NCBI RefSeq assembly: GCF_000275845.1
Contig: NW_006766902.1
Coordinates: 454,962 to 518,961, forward strand
DNA from: Dichomitus squalens LYAD-421 SS1
Lineage: Eukaryota > Basidiomycota > Agaricomycetes > Polyporales > Polyporaceae
DNA: 64,000 bases
Direction of reading: 5' to 3'
The notes below the pieces were generated by a model. That model was not told the origin of the DNA and made no database searches. It worked only from the letters and a program-made list of their open reading frames with translations. Of the stretch, positions 10,738 through 21,854 are shown in pieces. How positions within the stretch are numbered: position 1 is the first letter of the stretch; every line of letters starts with the position of its first letter. A program made the position numbers and the translations under genes.

Positions 10738-12537
10738 CTACTTCCTCATTTCTCGTTCAATCGCCCACCTGACTGCTTCCTCAACATCCTCCGCGATGTA
10801 TGAAGGCGTATGTGTGGGAGGGCCACGTGAAGGGTCATACACGCCGGTCTTCACAAGTACCGAAGGCCAGCCTGCTGCATTTGCGCCGGCAATGTCTACG
10901 TGCATATTAGCCTGCGCACACCATGGGCCGCTTCAGTTGGCCTGTTAAGAACATACCTGACTCCGGATTGTCTGCAATCATGGGCATTAGCACGGTGCAC
11001 AGCATAAACTACATTCTCGATACGTACCTCCTACCATGTAGCTAGGAGCGAATTTTCGGTCAGCCCGCTTGCAAAAGCGGTATAAAGGCCGGGGCTTACA
11101 CGCGAGGCATTGCGTCCACTCTATCGCCGCTGAACTCCTCAAGTCGGTCTCTGAGAACACTCTCTGCGAACTCGTACGTCGCCTTCGTCGGCTTGCCGTA
11201 CTGTACGCATGGGTACCGAGCCCCGACGACAGCCTATCTCAAAGTTCACACTGACTCTTTTCCCCGAAGATAGGACCACGCACCTGATAGACGGCCTGGA
11301 AAGCTTCGCGGAACGCTCCTTGTCCAAGCCGTGGCTGTGGAAAGTCCGACTTCCACAACAGATCGGGATTACAAAGCACCAGTTCGACCGGCGGTAGCGA
11401 CTGCTGGTTGGAAGTGGGTGACGGGTCGAGGTATGGACCGCCGACAATTCCGCGGGAACGGATGACGTCAAGGATCACTTGGATGTCGAGCGACCAGTTA
11501 CGTGGGTCGTGGAAGACGAAGATCGCCGATATTGGGATGCCAGAGAAGTCTGCCGGCTGTAGAGAGTGACATAGGGATGGGAGATGTCCGTTGACCTGGG
11601 AATGATGCAGACGTTCTTACCTTCACGGAAGCGCGTTCTTCGGGTGTCAGGTTATGGAACGGCCAGACTCTGAATTAAAGTACGTGAGTACATTCGAGCG
11701 GGGGGCCGACGGGGGCTGTCCTACTCGGGTTTCCAAGCGAGGACATCGAGTGTGGTGTAGGCATGCTTGAACCCATAGCTGTTCGGACGTCAGATTGATG
11801 GACACATAACAACCCTCCACTGGCATACTCTTCAGCGACCTTGCGAATTTCATCATTACGACCACCAAGGACTAGAACGGGTTTGTCGGCATACTTATGC
11901 ACGACTGATTTGAGGATGGTGTGAGCCTGCACAATCTGATTGCTATGGATCTGTCGGACTATGCGATCAGAGGGTCTCCAAGTAATCACAATTGCGCGTG
12001 CGTACCTCTACCCCGAGCTGAGAGCTGAGCTTGTGTCGTCGGGCCTCCTCCCCTAGTCCACCTCCATTGGTCAACTGTCAAGGACCTTGTGAACGTGAGA
12101 TGACACAGGAGGACCCTGAGACTCACCAATATGAAAGGTATCGTCCTTGTGCCATCGTGAGCAACATGAGTAAGATATATCGCTAGAACTGTAGATACTT
12201 ACACTCCCATTGGATTGACACCGTTGAGCATATCGAGAGCCCGTCGTGCGGCGGGGATGGTGTGAGGTCCCCGGAGTAGAACGCCATCCTACACATGTCA
12301 TTATGAGTGCGGTGAACTGGAACACACTCTCGACTGTCCCTACTATGTCAAAGGCGAACGCGAGTGGGGGCAGCCTCGGACGTGACGACGCTTGGCATGA
12401 TTTCGAGCTGTCAATAAAGTACTCGCTGGCGAGTCGGGGTGCAACTTACATTGGATGTACCGGACTGGGGATGTGTGAGTCCGCAGGCTCCTACATCGTG
12501 CGGAAGGACTCGATAAAGCATGCCTAACCACAAACAT
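10738..12537 (-). CDS. Mitochondrial HAD-superfamily phosphatase, CECR5/HDHD5-type
   Basis: The protein starts MFVVRHALSSPSARCRSLR, an Arg/Ser-rich likely mitochondrial presequence. Exon 1 is 12537-12450, exon 2 is 12390-12344, exon 3 is 12288-12203, and several more exons follow. HAD motif I reads FAFDIDGVLLRGPHTI, split by an intron after DI; then FILLTNGGGLGEEARRHKLS, DKPVLVLGGRNDEIRKVAEE, GFKHAYTTLDVLAWKPE, and PVELVLCNPDLLWKSDFPQP with PRLGQGAF. The C-terminal motif is SDIAGANAAGWPSVLVKTGV, ending EREMRK. These segments match the eukaryotic CECR5/YKR070W family. The substrate is not known for the family. Intervening splice sites between 11240 and 10960 were not all fixed. Confidence 0.85.
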
Positions 12538-12841
12538 CGACGGTGCTCGCTTGATCATGAGGCCTGAGGGTCTGCGGGTCTGCAAAACGACTCTAGTCTT
12601 GACGGTACTAGGACCTCGGGCCGACGCTGAGCGCTGAAGGTTTCTCGGCGCTTCTCGGCGCTCCCGGCTGCCGCGCCACCGCATGGATTCCGTTTTCGCA
12701 AACCTCATTAAAGTCTCTACTTTCCAGGACTGCAGCCCGGACTCATTGGGCCGCTGGCCACTCACACCTCTGTGAGGAGAAGATCGGTACGTATAATATG
12801 GATAGCTGAATGATACAAGCATTCACGCAGTCTCACAGGAC

Positions 12842-14139
12842 GTGATGGCCTTGGTGGCCCTTGCCAGCCGGCACACTTCGCGGCTGGGATCCAAGCTCTG
12901 CATGGCAGTCCTCGATCGGCGTAGCTTTGTTATCTCCGAGCGAACGCTGGTCCCGGGTCACTTCAATGCACTTCTGGCATCACCAACCAAGATAGACAAG
13001 GCTTGGGACCACACAGCTGCAGTATCGCAGACATTGCGGGAACATTCCACTCCAGCGTCCCATCTGACGGGAATCATAACAAGAGATCCTAACAAAGACT
13101 TGGACAACAACGTCGCTCATTCAGGACGTAAGCGCACGCTTCGCAGCATCAGGACCCTCGATCCTTCCAAGCTCAGTCGTCACGACTATCTCGACTTCTC
13201 TGGCATCGGCCCCAGCTGCGCGTATGTCGCGGTGCCGCCGGGTGCTCGCATTCCGGACGCAGCCGTCAAGACATCTCCCTTCACCTACATCCGCCTCTTC
13301 CCTCGTGGATGGCGTAGTCATACTTTCCCAACGAATGCCAAAGGGTTCCTATACTACTACAAGCCTCCACACTCTCCCCCCATGGCAGGGCAGATACGGT
13401 TCCGCTGCATGCAGTCCGATAGCCCGCAAGACTTCGCCTCAGGGTACGATCTCTGTGGGGATAACGGTCTTCCATGGAGCGTTCCGCTTGTCTTATGCGG
13501 ACACACCGCCTGCTATGCACCCATTTTGGATGTCGCCCTCCGCGATGGCTTGATATCTCACAAGCTTGTGGACCTCATGCAGAAGACCCCGACCCCGCGC
13601 AAGTTGCCGGTGGCTGATCGATTGGTATATACTTTGGGTCAGCCGTTCGCTCTACGGATGGGAGCGGCGGTTGGGCCGACGATTTCGTTTCTGGGAAAAG
13701 ACCGCTTTATTGCGGATGTCTTGACAACAATCTCCGGGTCGCCGTCGAAGAGAAAGCCCCTATACCAAGGTGCGTACTAGCCCTACTACATAGTGTTGGT
13801 GTCTCACTCACGCAAACGTTTGGGCACACTGTAGGTACAGTCATAAGCTGCTTTGAGCTGTCCAAGCTTCTGGAGCATGTAGGACGACGTGTAGTGGTGA
13901 TCCGCATCATCCATTTGGTTGATTCGGATCCCATCCGCCCGAATCTGAAGACGCGGCTACATGAGCGTCCTGAGTCAGACAAACTGACACCACGAGTGGG
14001 AGGGTTACTGATGGGATTACGACACTCAAAAGTGAAACCTATCGCCTTTGATTGGACTCCGTCACCAAGTGGGGAGTCCAACCCATCTCTCAAGGATGTT
14101 TTGGACAATGATTATTGTCCAGGGTCTATGACAGCGTAA
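12842..14139 (+). CDS. Hypothetical protein, function unknown
   Basis: A long exon (12842-13769) is joined by a GT-AG intron (13770-13834) to a terminal exon ending at 14139, giving about 411 residues. The start could be the Met at 12845. I recognise no catalytic motif. Visible features are a Tyr-rich stretch (FLYYYKPPHSPP), Cys pairs around LCGHTACYAP, and a C-terminal hydrophobic segment (GRRVVVIRIIHLV). Codon use and GC look like the neighbouring genes. It is divergent from the HAD phosphatase, with 304 bp between starts. It is probably a lineage-restricted Agaricomycete protein; that is inference. Confidence 0.5.
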
Positions 14140-15200
14140 CTCGTGCCACCCCCTCGCCGCTTTACATCTGCTTTGTCTCTAGTAGTATATAGGTTAAGGG
14201 CTCGCAGCCCAGGATCCTCGTCCCCTCGCCCTTCGGGAGCTCGCGCTCCTCGAGCTTTCATTTTTTGCCCGCTGGTTGGTGCACACCACGTCGTTCACGG
14301 TGTTGCCCAATGGGGACCACCAGCTCCTTTCTTCGGCGATCCGCTCGCCACCCCTCCGGGCATCCGTGCCCTCGCCACTCGCCACTCCTCCGGGCAGCTC
14401 GCTGCGCCCTCTCGTCGTTCCGCCTGCCCTCCGGGGCCTCTTACGCGGTGATCCGCTCACTGCTTCCTCCCCAACCCGGCCCCCCGCCCGGCCGCATCAT
14501 ACTCCATCCCTTCTCCTCGGGCCGGCCCGCCCTCCCTCGATGAATCCGCTCGCCATCACTCCTCCTTGGGCCCGGGCCCCGGTGCCGGCCCCCGTTTGGG
14601 TGCAATCACTTCCCTTTGGGCCGATCCTCACGCTCAGCCTCCCGAGCCTCCGGCTCTCCGCTTCACTCTCCTTCCTGGCTTGAGCTCGGCCCACCGGTCG
14701 CGCGAGAGAGCGGTGGCGACACGGACTCGGTGGTCCCGCGCAGCTTCCGTAGCGCGCGCCCAATACCATCGTTTTCCGTCCTGCCCGAGTATAGCGTGCA
14801 TAGACTGGAGCTTTTGCTGGAGAACGAGAAGTTGTACGGATCTGAAGGGGGATCGAGCGAGTCGCGTACTTAGATATTTGATCATTTCGCAAATTGTATG
14901 CTCACGCGATGTCAATAAGTTCCTCTATGTAAAGAAAGAGGCGCGGCCGTGTGGAGTGGGCAGTGAACATTACTACACCTGTTCTTGGCAGTCACTGCAG
15001 GCCCTCGAAAGACCCAAACCCATGTTACTTAGCCTGGAAAGGAAGTGTAGGCGCGCGCAGGGCAGACGTCACGAGTGCGGGGAAGCTCGTGATTTCAACC
15101 GCTAACGCATGAGCATCAGCTCGACTGCCCTCCCTGCTGCTTCCGACTTGTGTGCTTCACCCCTACGCCCATGAGTTGGCCAACGTAAATACCCCGACTT
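14140..15200. other. Intergenic GC-rich stretch with many small hairpins
   Basis: From about 14190 to 14760 the plus strand is strongly C-rich and studded with short stem-loops such as GGGCTCGCAGCCC, CCCTTCGGG and GGAGCTCGCGCTCC. ORFs here are open only because of the base bias and show no motifs. No gene is called. Confidence 0.4.
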
Positions 15201-15225
15201 CCTTCTCATCTTGTCGTCCTCCATC

Positions 15226-17222
15226 ATGTCTAGGACCGCCGACGAGACCACACACGCTCAGTCCACTCCTCTTGTCGAGTTTCTCAACACCCTGCCATCG
15301 CCTGTCACCACTGCTCTGGTCGGGCTTGCCCCGGTCATCTCGAGATCTCGCTATCTTGCGCAGCTACTGGTATGGAAGGCTGCGTGGGAGGACTGTTGGC
15401 TGTTTCTCGCTTCGTGGTGGGCTATATGCTTGGTACCTGAGCTGGGCCTTAGGTGAGTCGCATGATCGCGGAAGTGGGCTGTCATCCGTCGAGCACATCA
15501 CCGAGAAAGAGCAAGAATCCTACATGTCGCTATAGTGATACTACGTGCCACTAGACCTACCCTATGCAATGCCTAGTCCTCGCGAGGCACATGCATATAC
15601 TCCCCTAACATCGAACTTGCGTCTCGGCTTTTCCTGCGTGACAGCTGCCTCAAGCTGATCCTTTGCCACGTACAGGTATCTACTGCCTCTCGCTGTACTC
15701 TTGGTATATTTCCGCCCGCGCGGAGATCCCAATATCCAACGAAGCCCTCCAACCATCACTGAGGACACCCTCCAGCGTGCAATCACCGATCTCACCACCA
15801 TCCACGCTCTCCTTCCATCTTTACCTCTGCCCGTACCCTCAAAACCACTGACGGTACCTAAGCCCCTCGTCTTACTCCGCTCAATCGCTGTATTGTACAT
15901 ACCGTACTTCGCGCTCACGTATGTTGTCCGCATCCGCATCCTCCTCGCCCTCTTCGGCACCCTCTTTTTAACTTGGCGGGCCCGTTGGGCTGTGGTCCTC
16001 CGTGGCGCTCTCTGGCGCAGCGCACATATCCGCTGGGCTGTCTACCGCTTGTGGTCATTCCTGTCTGGGCAGTCCCTCCCCCCTCTCACGCGCTCCCCCC
16101 AAGCGCAGTCCGAAGCACGCCTCGCATCCGTCTCCTCTCCCTCATCGCTTCAGGCGCAAAAGAAACCTCTCCCAGACACAAACGTCCGGTTCCTTTTCAC
16201 AATCTACGAGAACCAGCGGTGGTGGATGGGCTTGGACTGGACGGCCGCGCTCCTCCCTGGGGAACGACCTTCGTGGTGCTCGGCGTCGCAACAACCCGCG
16301 GCGCCACCGAGCGCGTTCACCCTCCCAGCGCCGACGACGGCGTATACCCCCACAGCTGACGGGAAGGGCCGCGTGAAGCGCGTCGCCCGGTGGCGGTGGG
16401 AAGAGGACGAGTGGCGTGTCGTTGTAAGGCGGGAGGGCTCGGGAACGAGTCGGGTTGAGAGGCCGGTTCCGTCGGCGAAGGAGGAGAGCGCGGCTGCCGC
16501 GAGCGCGAACAGGATTTTGAAGGCTGCGGGAAAGATGCGCTCGGGAAGCCTGGACTTGATGGAAAAAGGGACGGAGAAGGAGAGAGATGCTCAGGCAAAT
16601 TCTGGAGAGGGGCATGGGTATAGTGGGGAACATGGCACGAGTCCAAACGACAGTGCGCACGATGCCAAGGATGAAGTCGAGGTCGAAGAGCCTTTCACGG
16701 ACGCGGATGGGTGGGTATATGCGGACAATAAATGGGAGGGTGCGAGCAGTAAGGGTGGGATGGGCAAGGTGCGTTTGCATCGATTTTGCACAAGACAAAG
16801 GTGGGAGGGCTGACTGAGTCTCCGTTCAGTATACGCGTTATCGGCGATGGACACGCATAGCAGTCCTCACGGAGACCGTTGAGATTGTTGGACCAGGGGA
16901 GCTCGGAATTCGACGGGACGAGTTACCGGCCCCAGCGCTGGAAGCATCCGCCCCATCCTTGGTCATTCCGTCTTTGTCCCAAACAGTCGCAGCAGGCCCT
17001 CGGACTCCGCTCAAAGAACCAGCGGATAACTCGAATAACACTGCAAGCCGTCCCGGGCATTCTCGCTCGTCGTCTTCAACAGCGAGCTGGCCCCCTGCGG
17101 AGGCGATCAGCAGGGAGACAGTGACTGTCACACCAGCGAGCTCTCCTGCGGTGGACGACTCAGCGTCACGGCTAAGACAGCGGTTGAAGGCGGCTGTTCT
17201 CGGGACCGGGGACCATTCGTAA
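15226..17222 (+). CDS. Peroxisomal membrane protein with dysferlin domain (Pex30/Pex23-like)
   Basis: Three exons: 15226-15452, 15676-16768 and 16830-17222, about 570 residues. The N-terminal third holds hydrophobic segments (LVWKAAWEDCWLFLASWW; YLLPLAVLLVYF; SIAVLYIPYFALTYVV; ILLALFGTLFLTW) consistent with a reticulon-like membrane region. A dysferlin-type domain follows: NVRFLFTIYENQRWWMGLDW, then after a long low-complexity insert DGWVYADNKWEG and, across the last intron, YTRYRRWTRIAVL. This N-part/C-part split is characteristic of the Pex23/Pex30 family, which shapes ER at peroxisome and lipid-droplet biogenesis sites. The tail is Ser/Pro-rich and probably disordered. Intron 1 (223 bp) is longer than usual here. 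Which yeast member it matches best (Pex28-32) cannot be decided. Confidence 0.8.
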
Positions 17223-18109
17223 GGAAGGGATTGTGTCTTAGCGAGACGATCTATCACCTATTATATGTTGTCTGTTGTAATGCCATTGTCTCCACCGCTC
17301 AGTATCATTCACGTGAGTTGTGATGCACAATTCTCGACAACCGCTGATCAGTCGTGATTACTAGCAGGGTGCAGTGACTTCGTGGGCATAAGTGTACTTG
17401 GCAAACCATATGCTACCACCGCAGGATGTATCTCCGCACATAGCGCCTAAGAGTCACCGCTACCATTCACTCGCCAACATCTCCACGCCAATCCCATACT
17501 CGCGAAATGCTATCACGAGCCCTGTCTACCATCCGATAGAGCCATGAAATGTACTCGGTATTTGTGGTCTGGGAAGAATAATCCAAAACGACATCCCTGC
17601 GAACAGATTCCGAGAAAGGTGGGGCGTGTTTGCTCGAGGCCAAAATAGCGCTGCTCAGATGTGAACACTATCGAACTTTATCTCCGAGTTACAACGAACC
17701 TTTCCGGGGGGCTGCAACCACTGTTACGTATCACAATCCTAGCATGTCTATCTCGCGGCGCATCTCTCAAGCTGTGCATGAACGAAGATGCATTTGCTTA
17801 TCTCCTGACCTTCCCCGTCATGCTTGACCAGCACCGGGGGGTCATGGGATATCCGCAGTCATGACGTTTCTCACCCGGTAGGATTGAGTTCACTCACAGC
17901 ACCAAAGTTCCCAGCTGGGAATCCGGCGCAATCGTGCCTCGAGGGCAAAGCCTCGCCATGTCGTATGTATATGCCACGGTCGATCCTTGATGTGTACCGC
18001 TCTGCTGAAGGCCATCAGCACCGCGCCGTCTCCCTTTCCAGCCCAAGTCCTCTCCTGACTAGATCCTTATACAACTCTTGGCGGTATACCGAACGAAAGA
18101 CGCTCCGAG
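17223..18109. other. Intergenic, no gene recognised
   Basis: Only unlinked short ORFs without motifs. The promoter of the 7-TM gene should lie at the right end. Confidence 0.4.
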
Positions 18110-19857
18110 ATGGCCAACGTTACTAGCTCGGAGATGCAACAATTGTTCAATGTGGCGGCATACGGACTTGTATCCGGGAATCAGGCCCTTGGTGCATTGC
18201 CTAGCACCCTACTCAACACCGGCTTGTATGGTGAGCACAGCGTCTCCCGTCATACGTCTGTCGGCCGCTGAAGACGGGCTCCAGGTGTCTTGACTTTGAC
18301 CACCTGTGTGGCCGGGATACTGCTTCTGTCCGTTCATCGATCAAGGACATCTCGCTCCTGCCCTACTGACACTGACCCACTCATCCCCGCAGCCCGCGCG
18401 CATGGCGGGATCTCCGGAACACCGCGCTCCTGCTCGCCACGGCCGCGATGTACGCCGGGACGACGGTCTACTTCGCGCTCAGGATCCGGCACCTCGTGAC
18501 GGACGCGACGGCGGTGTACAGCAACGTCCTGCTGCTCTACTCGGACCTGCGGGCGTGCTCGAGCGGCGCGGTCGCCCCGGGCGCCGACACGCCGGCGTGC
18601 GACGCCATGGCGGACTTTGGGCTGTTCGCGGCGCCGAGCCGCATCGACTCGCAGTTCTGTGCGGGGACGGCCGCGCTCACGGTCAACGTACGTCCGTCCC
18701 TGCGTCTTGCTTGCCGCGCTCGATGCCTCAACCTTAGCTTGGACCTTGGGGCTCTGCGTGCTAGGCCGTGCTCGGGAACGCCATCCTCTCCTGGCGCGCG
18801 TGCGTGGCATGGCCGAGGAGGCGGCTGGTCCCGCTCGTCCTCACATCGCTCGTGCTCGCGACCTGTGGTGCGTCCAGAGCATGCCCGTTCAGCCGCGAGA
18901 CGAGTCGCTGACCGGAGGAAGCCCTCGGCATCGCCGACACCGCGACGGCGTGCCGCGGGGCGGCGCAGGAGGACCCGCTCGAGCTGGACGGGCCGAGCGT
19001 CGGGACGCTGTTCATGGGCAAGAGCTTCGGGCTCGCGGCGTCCGCGCTGGCGCTGGCGACGAACGTCATCACGACCTCGCTCGTTGGGTTCCGGATCTGG
19101 TCAGCGCGAGAATCGCGTGTCGTCTCTCTCCGGGAGAGTGGCTGCTCACCGTCCGGGTTGCATGTAGGCAGCGGCGGGCCGCCGTCGCGGGACATATCTC
19201 CGCGCTGCAATCGGCTAGGAGCAGGGTCTGGAGCACCCTGGCGCTGGCGGTCGAGCTGGGCATCGTATACTGCGTCGTCTGGGTGAGTGCACGGACGATA
19301 TAGCCCTCGGGGAGCCGTCTCATCTTGGTCCGCAGGCGGTCATGCTCGCCGCTGCAGCCGGCCTGAAGGGCTCGATCGGGTTCCTCGAAGACTTCGAGAC
19401 GGGCTACGAGGAGATCGTGTACACGAAGAACCCGTCGGCGTTCGTCGACGGGTTCTGGGTCTTTGACCTGGGGGCTATGACGGCGCTCACGGTAAGCCGC
19501 CCGTTCTCATTATTGTAATGCAACGACGGCATATCCGCCACACAGGCGATCTATCCGCTGGCGGTGCTCATCATCCTCGCGCTCGACGCGTCGCACTGCG
19601 AGTCCGGGTTCGAGTACACGGAGGCGGACACGACGGGGTTCAAGAACCTCCCGGACGGCTCTGGCGGCGCCGGAAGGGTGTTCTCTCCCACGCAGTGGCG
19701 ACACAAGTTTCTGCTGAGCCCGGAGCCGGCGAAGCTCGGCGGGGGCCTGCGCGGGTCGAAGGGCAGCGTGGAGGCGTTCGCGCTGCAGCAGCGGCCGCAT
19801 GCTGCGTGGGAAGGCGTGGAAGGGGAGACAGAGGTGGGGAAGGGGGACGTACTGTAG
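18110..19857 (+). CDS. Predicted 7-TM integral membrane protein, Agaricomycete-type
   Basis: Start MANVTSSEMQQLFN at 18110. About eight exons are joined by 50-110 bp introns; the frame can be kept throughout. Successive hydrophobic segments read VLTLTTCVAGILLL, LLLATAAMYAGTTVYFAL, VLGNAILSWRACVAW, LVPLVLTSLVLATC, FGLAASALALATNVITTSLV, TLALAVELGIVYCVVW and YPLAVLIILALDASHCESGF. The W-R-A-x-V-x-W pattern in TM3 and the terminal YPLAVLIILALDxSHCE pattern resemble a large family of uncharacterised multispan proteins in mushrooms. There are two Cys between TM2 and TM3. The hydrophilic tail ends at 19857. A receptor-like role is sometimes guessed for such proteins, but nothing here shows a ligand or partner. 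The second intron boundary (near 18336-18390) is the least certain. Confidence 0.7.
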
Positions 19858-20150
19858 GCTTCCTAGAGGATTTACCTCTCTTTGGAGTGGAGGGCGGGCT
19901 GGAGGTGATGCTGGGCTTGCCGTTGTGAGACGGCAGGTCACTCGGAAGTTGAGTGGTGTATGACTACCTAGTGTATGGCGGGCATGTACGATACGTACGA
20001 CAGACGGACAACGACCAGATCCCACCTTTGAGCGCCCCAATCTGTCGAAGACATCACGTCGACGCGCGCACCGGGAGTTCGCCTGGGCCAACGACGAATC
20101 AGCCCTGCATGAAAGGCCGCCGAGACAAGGGCATCAGCACCCCATCTGCA

Positions 20151-21722
20151 TCAGCTCGCGAACCACTCGTCCTGGAGGAGCGCCTCCGCCGTCGGCCGCT
20201 TGCCGGGGTCCATCTCGAAACACCGGGCGAGGAAGGCGCACGTCGCGTCCACGTCGCGGTCGCTCAGCTCGCGCTTGATGAACGGGAAGTTCTGGAGGTG
20301 CAGCTTCAGGAAGGGCAGCTCGGGGTCGCTCAGCTCTTCCATGTCGCCTGCGACGAGGAAAAGGGGGGTTCGAGGTTAGCGGCAGGGGCTGGGGCTGGAC
20401 TGCGGGACACTCACCGTACGATGGGACCTCGGTGAGTGACGCGTTGTTTAGCTGGGGGTACACGAGTGCGCCGGTCAGGGACTGGAAGGTCTGTGGTGGG
20501 GCGTGAGTGAGTGGGGAGCACGGGGGCAGATGGACGGCGGGACGCACGAGGTGGCCGACGGCCCAGATGTTGACGGGGGGAGACCAGCGCTCGGGGGAGC
20601 CGATGTAGGCTTCTGGGGCGCAGAGGACGGGTAGGGCGTGGTAGTAGTCGAGCAGGTCGAACGCGCCGCCGTCTCTGGTGGCACGCGCCTGGTCGTCTTT
20701 GTCGAGCGTGGCTGGGCGAGGGAGGATGGGTGAGTGCGACTAGGAGCGAGGCCGTGGGCGCACTCACAGTGCTCGCAGCGGCCGAGGCGGACGGAGAGGT
20801 TGTCGAGGGAGGGGCTGAGACCGAAGGCGGGGAGGGGCTGGGCGGCGTCGATGGCGATGTTTCTCCTCGAGGGCCAGGTGCGCCCCGTCTTGGCTGGTAC
20901 GTAGATCGAGGGGGGGTTGCGTCGGAGGTGGTCGACGATGCTGGATGTGACGCTCTGGGCGGTGCCTTGGTGGACGACGGTGAGGTTGTGGGAGTTGACG
21001 CCTGGAGGGGGGTGAGCACTCGGATGGAGGACGAGGGAGGGAGAGGGCGGCCAGACCTACGTGGGTTCTCCCTGTGGAGTGGATGTACTGGAGGGCGAGG
21101 AGGGTGTCCCTGATGATGCGCTTTGTGACGGGGAGGGTGAAGCGGCGGTCGGGCTGGGAGGCTTGGAGGTCGGTGAGGGCGGGGCCGAAGACGTCCTTGA
21201 CGATGTGGAGGTGGGTGCCAAAGTGGATGGATCGTATTCGGTCGCAGGCTCGGGCGCCGGGGTCGCGGTTGTTCTGGGCTTGGGGGATGCTGTGGATGAA
21301 GTTGCGGATGGCTTGGCGGGGGTCATGCTTGCGTTGGAGGCTGAGGGCGGCGGAGAAGTTGTCACCAAAGGTCTCGATGGCGACGAATCTTTTCCGGGAG
21401 GAGCTGAGAGAGGGAGTGAGAGGGAGGGATGGGGAGGGGAAGGAGGAGGAGGGGCGTACGCTTTGACGGTGTGCTCTGCGAGCCAGACGATGGAGGTGAG
21501 TCTGGCGCGGAGTTTGCGCTCGATGCGGTACTTGTCACCGGCGAGGGTGATGAGTTCGGCAGGCTCGAAGGAGAGGTGGCGTGCTCTGAGGGCGGGAGCG
21601 TCTACGTCGGGGCCATTGTAGAGGAAGGCGGAGGGGAGGCGCGTCTTGTCGAGGGAGTGTTTGAAAGACAGGTAGTACCGCCAGTAGATCTTGTCGAGGA
21701 ATGAGAACAAGCCGGGAGACAT
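20151..21722 (-). CDS. SRPK-like protein kinase fold lacking catalytic residues (probable pseudokinase)
   Basis: Starts MSPGLFSFLDKIYWRYY at 21722, ends at 20151, about six exons. The order of kinase subdomains is retained: KYRIERKLRARLTSIVWLAE (glycine-loop region), AFVAIETFG (VAIK region), LLALQYIHSTGRTHVG plus VNSHNL after an intron (catalytic loop), VRLGRCEH (DFG region), APEAYIG (APE), NIWAVGHL and GKRPTAEALL. Key residues are replaced: no glycines in the loop, Lys of VAIK is Glu, Asp of HxD is Gly, the catalytic-loop Lys is Asn, and DFG is absent. Neighbouring positions still look SRPK-like, so this is a conserved fold without predicted phosphotransfer. It is divergent from PMS1 with 132 bp between starts. 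Confidence 0.75.
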
Positions 21723-21854
21723 GGCGGCCTGCGCGGTCAGCCGTCCGCGTCAGCCGAGAAGGGCTCGCTGGACGGCCGGGTGTGACGCCACGCGATGCGA
21801 CGCGTTCTGCCAGTCGACTGCTGCTCTCGCCTGCGCCGTCTGTGTTCACCGCCG
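21723..21854. promoter_or_regulatory. Short divergent promoter, pseudokinase / PMS1
   Basis: Only 132 bp separate the two start codons, so both promoters must overlap here or extend into the neighbouring gene. The stretch is GC-rich and no TATA box is visible. Confidence 0.5.

Noticed and set aside
14276..15105. Overlapping plus- and minus-strand ORFs of 90-180 residues in the C-rich island
   Set aside because: Open in many frames because of base bias; Pro/Ser/Arg composition, no motif, no credible splicing.
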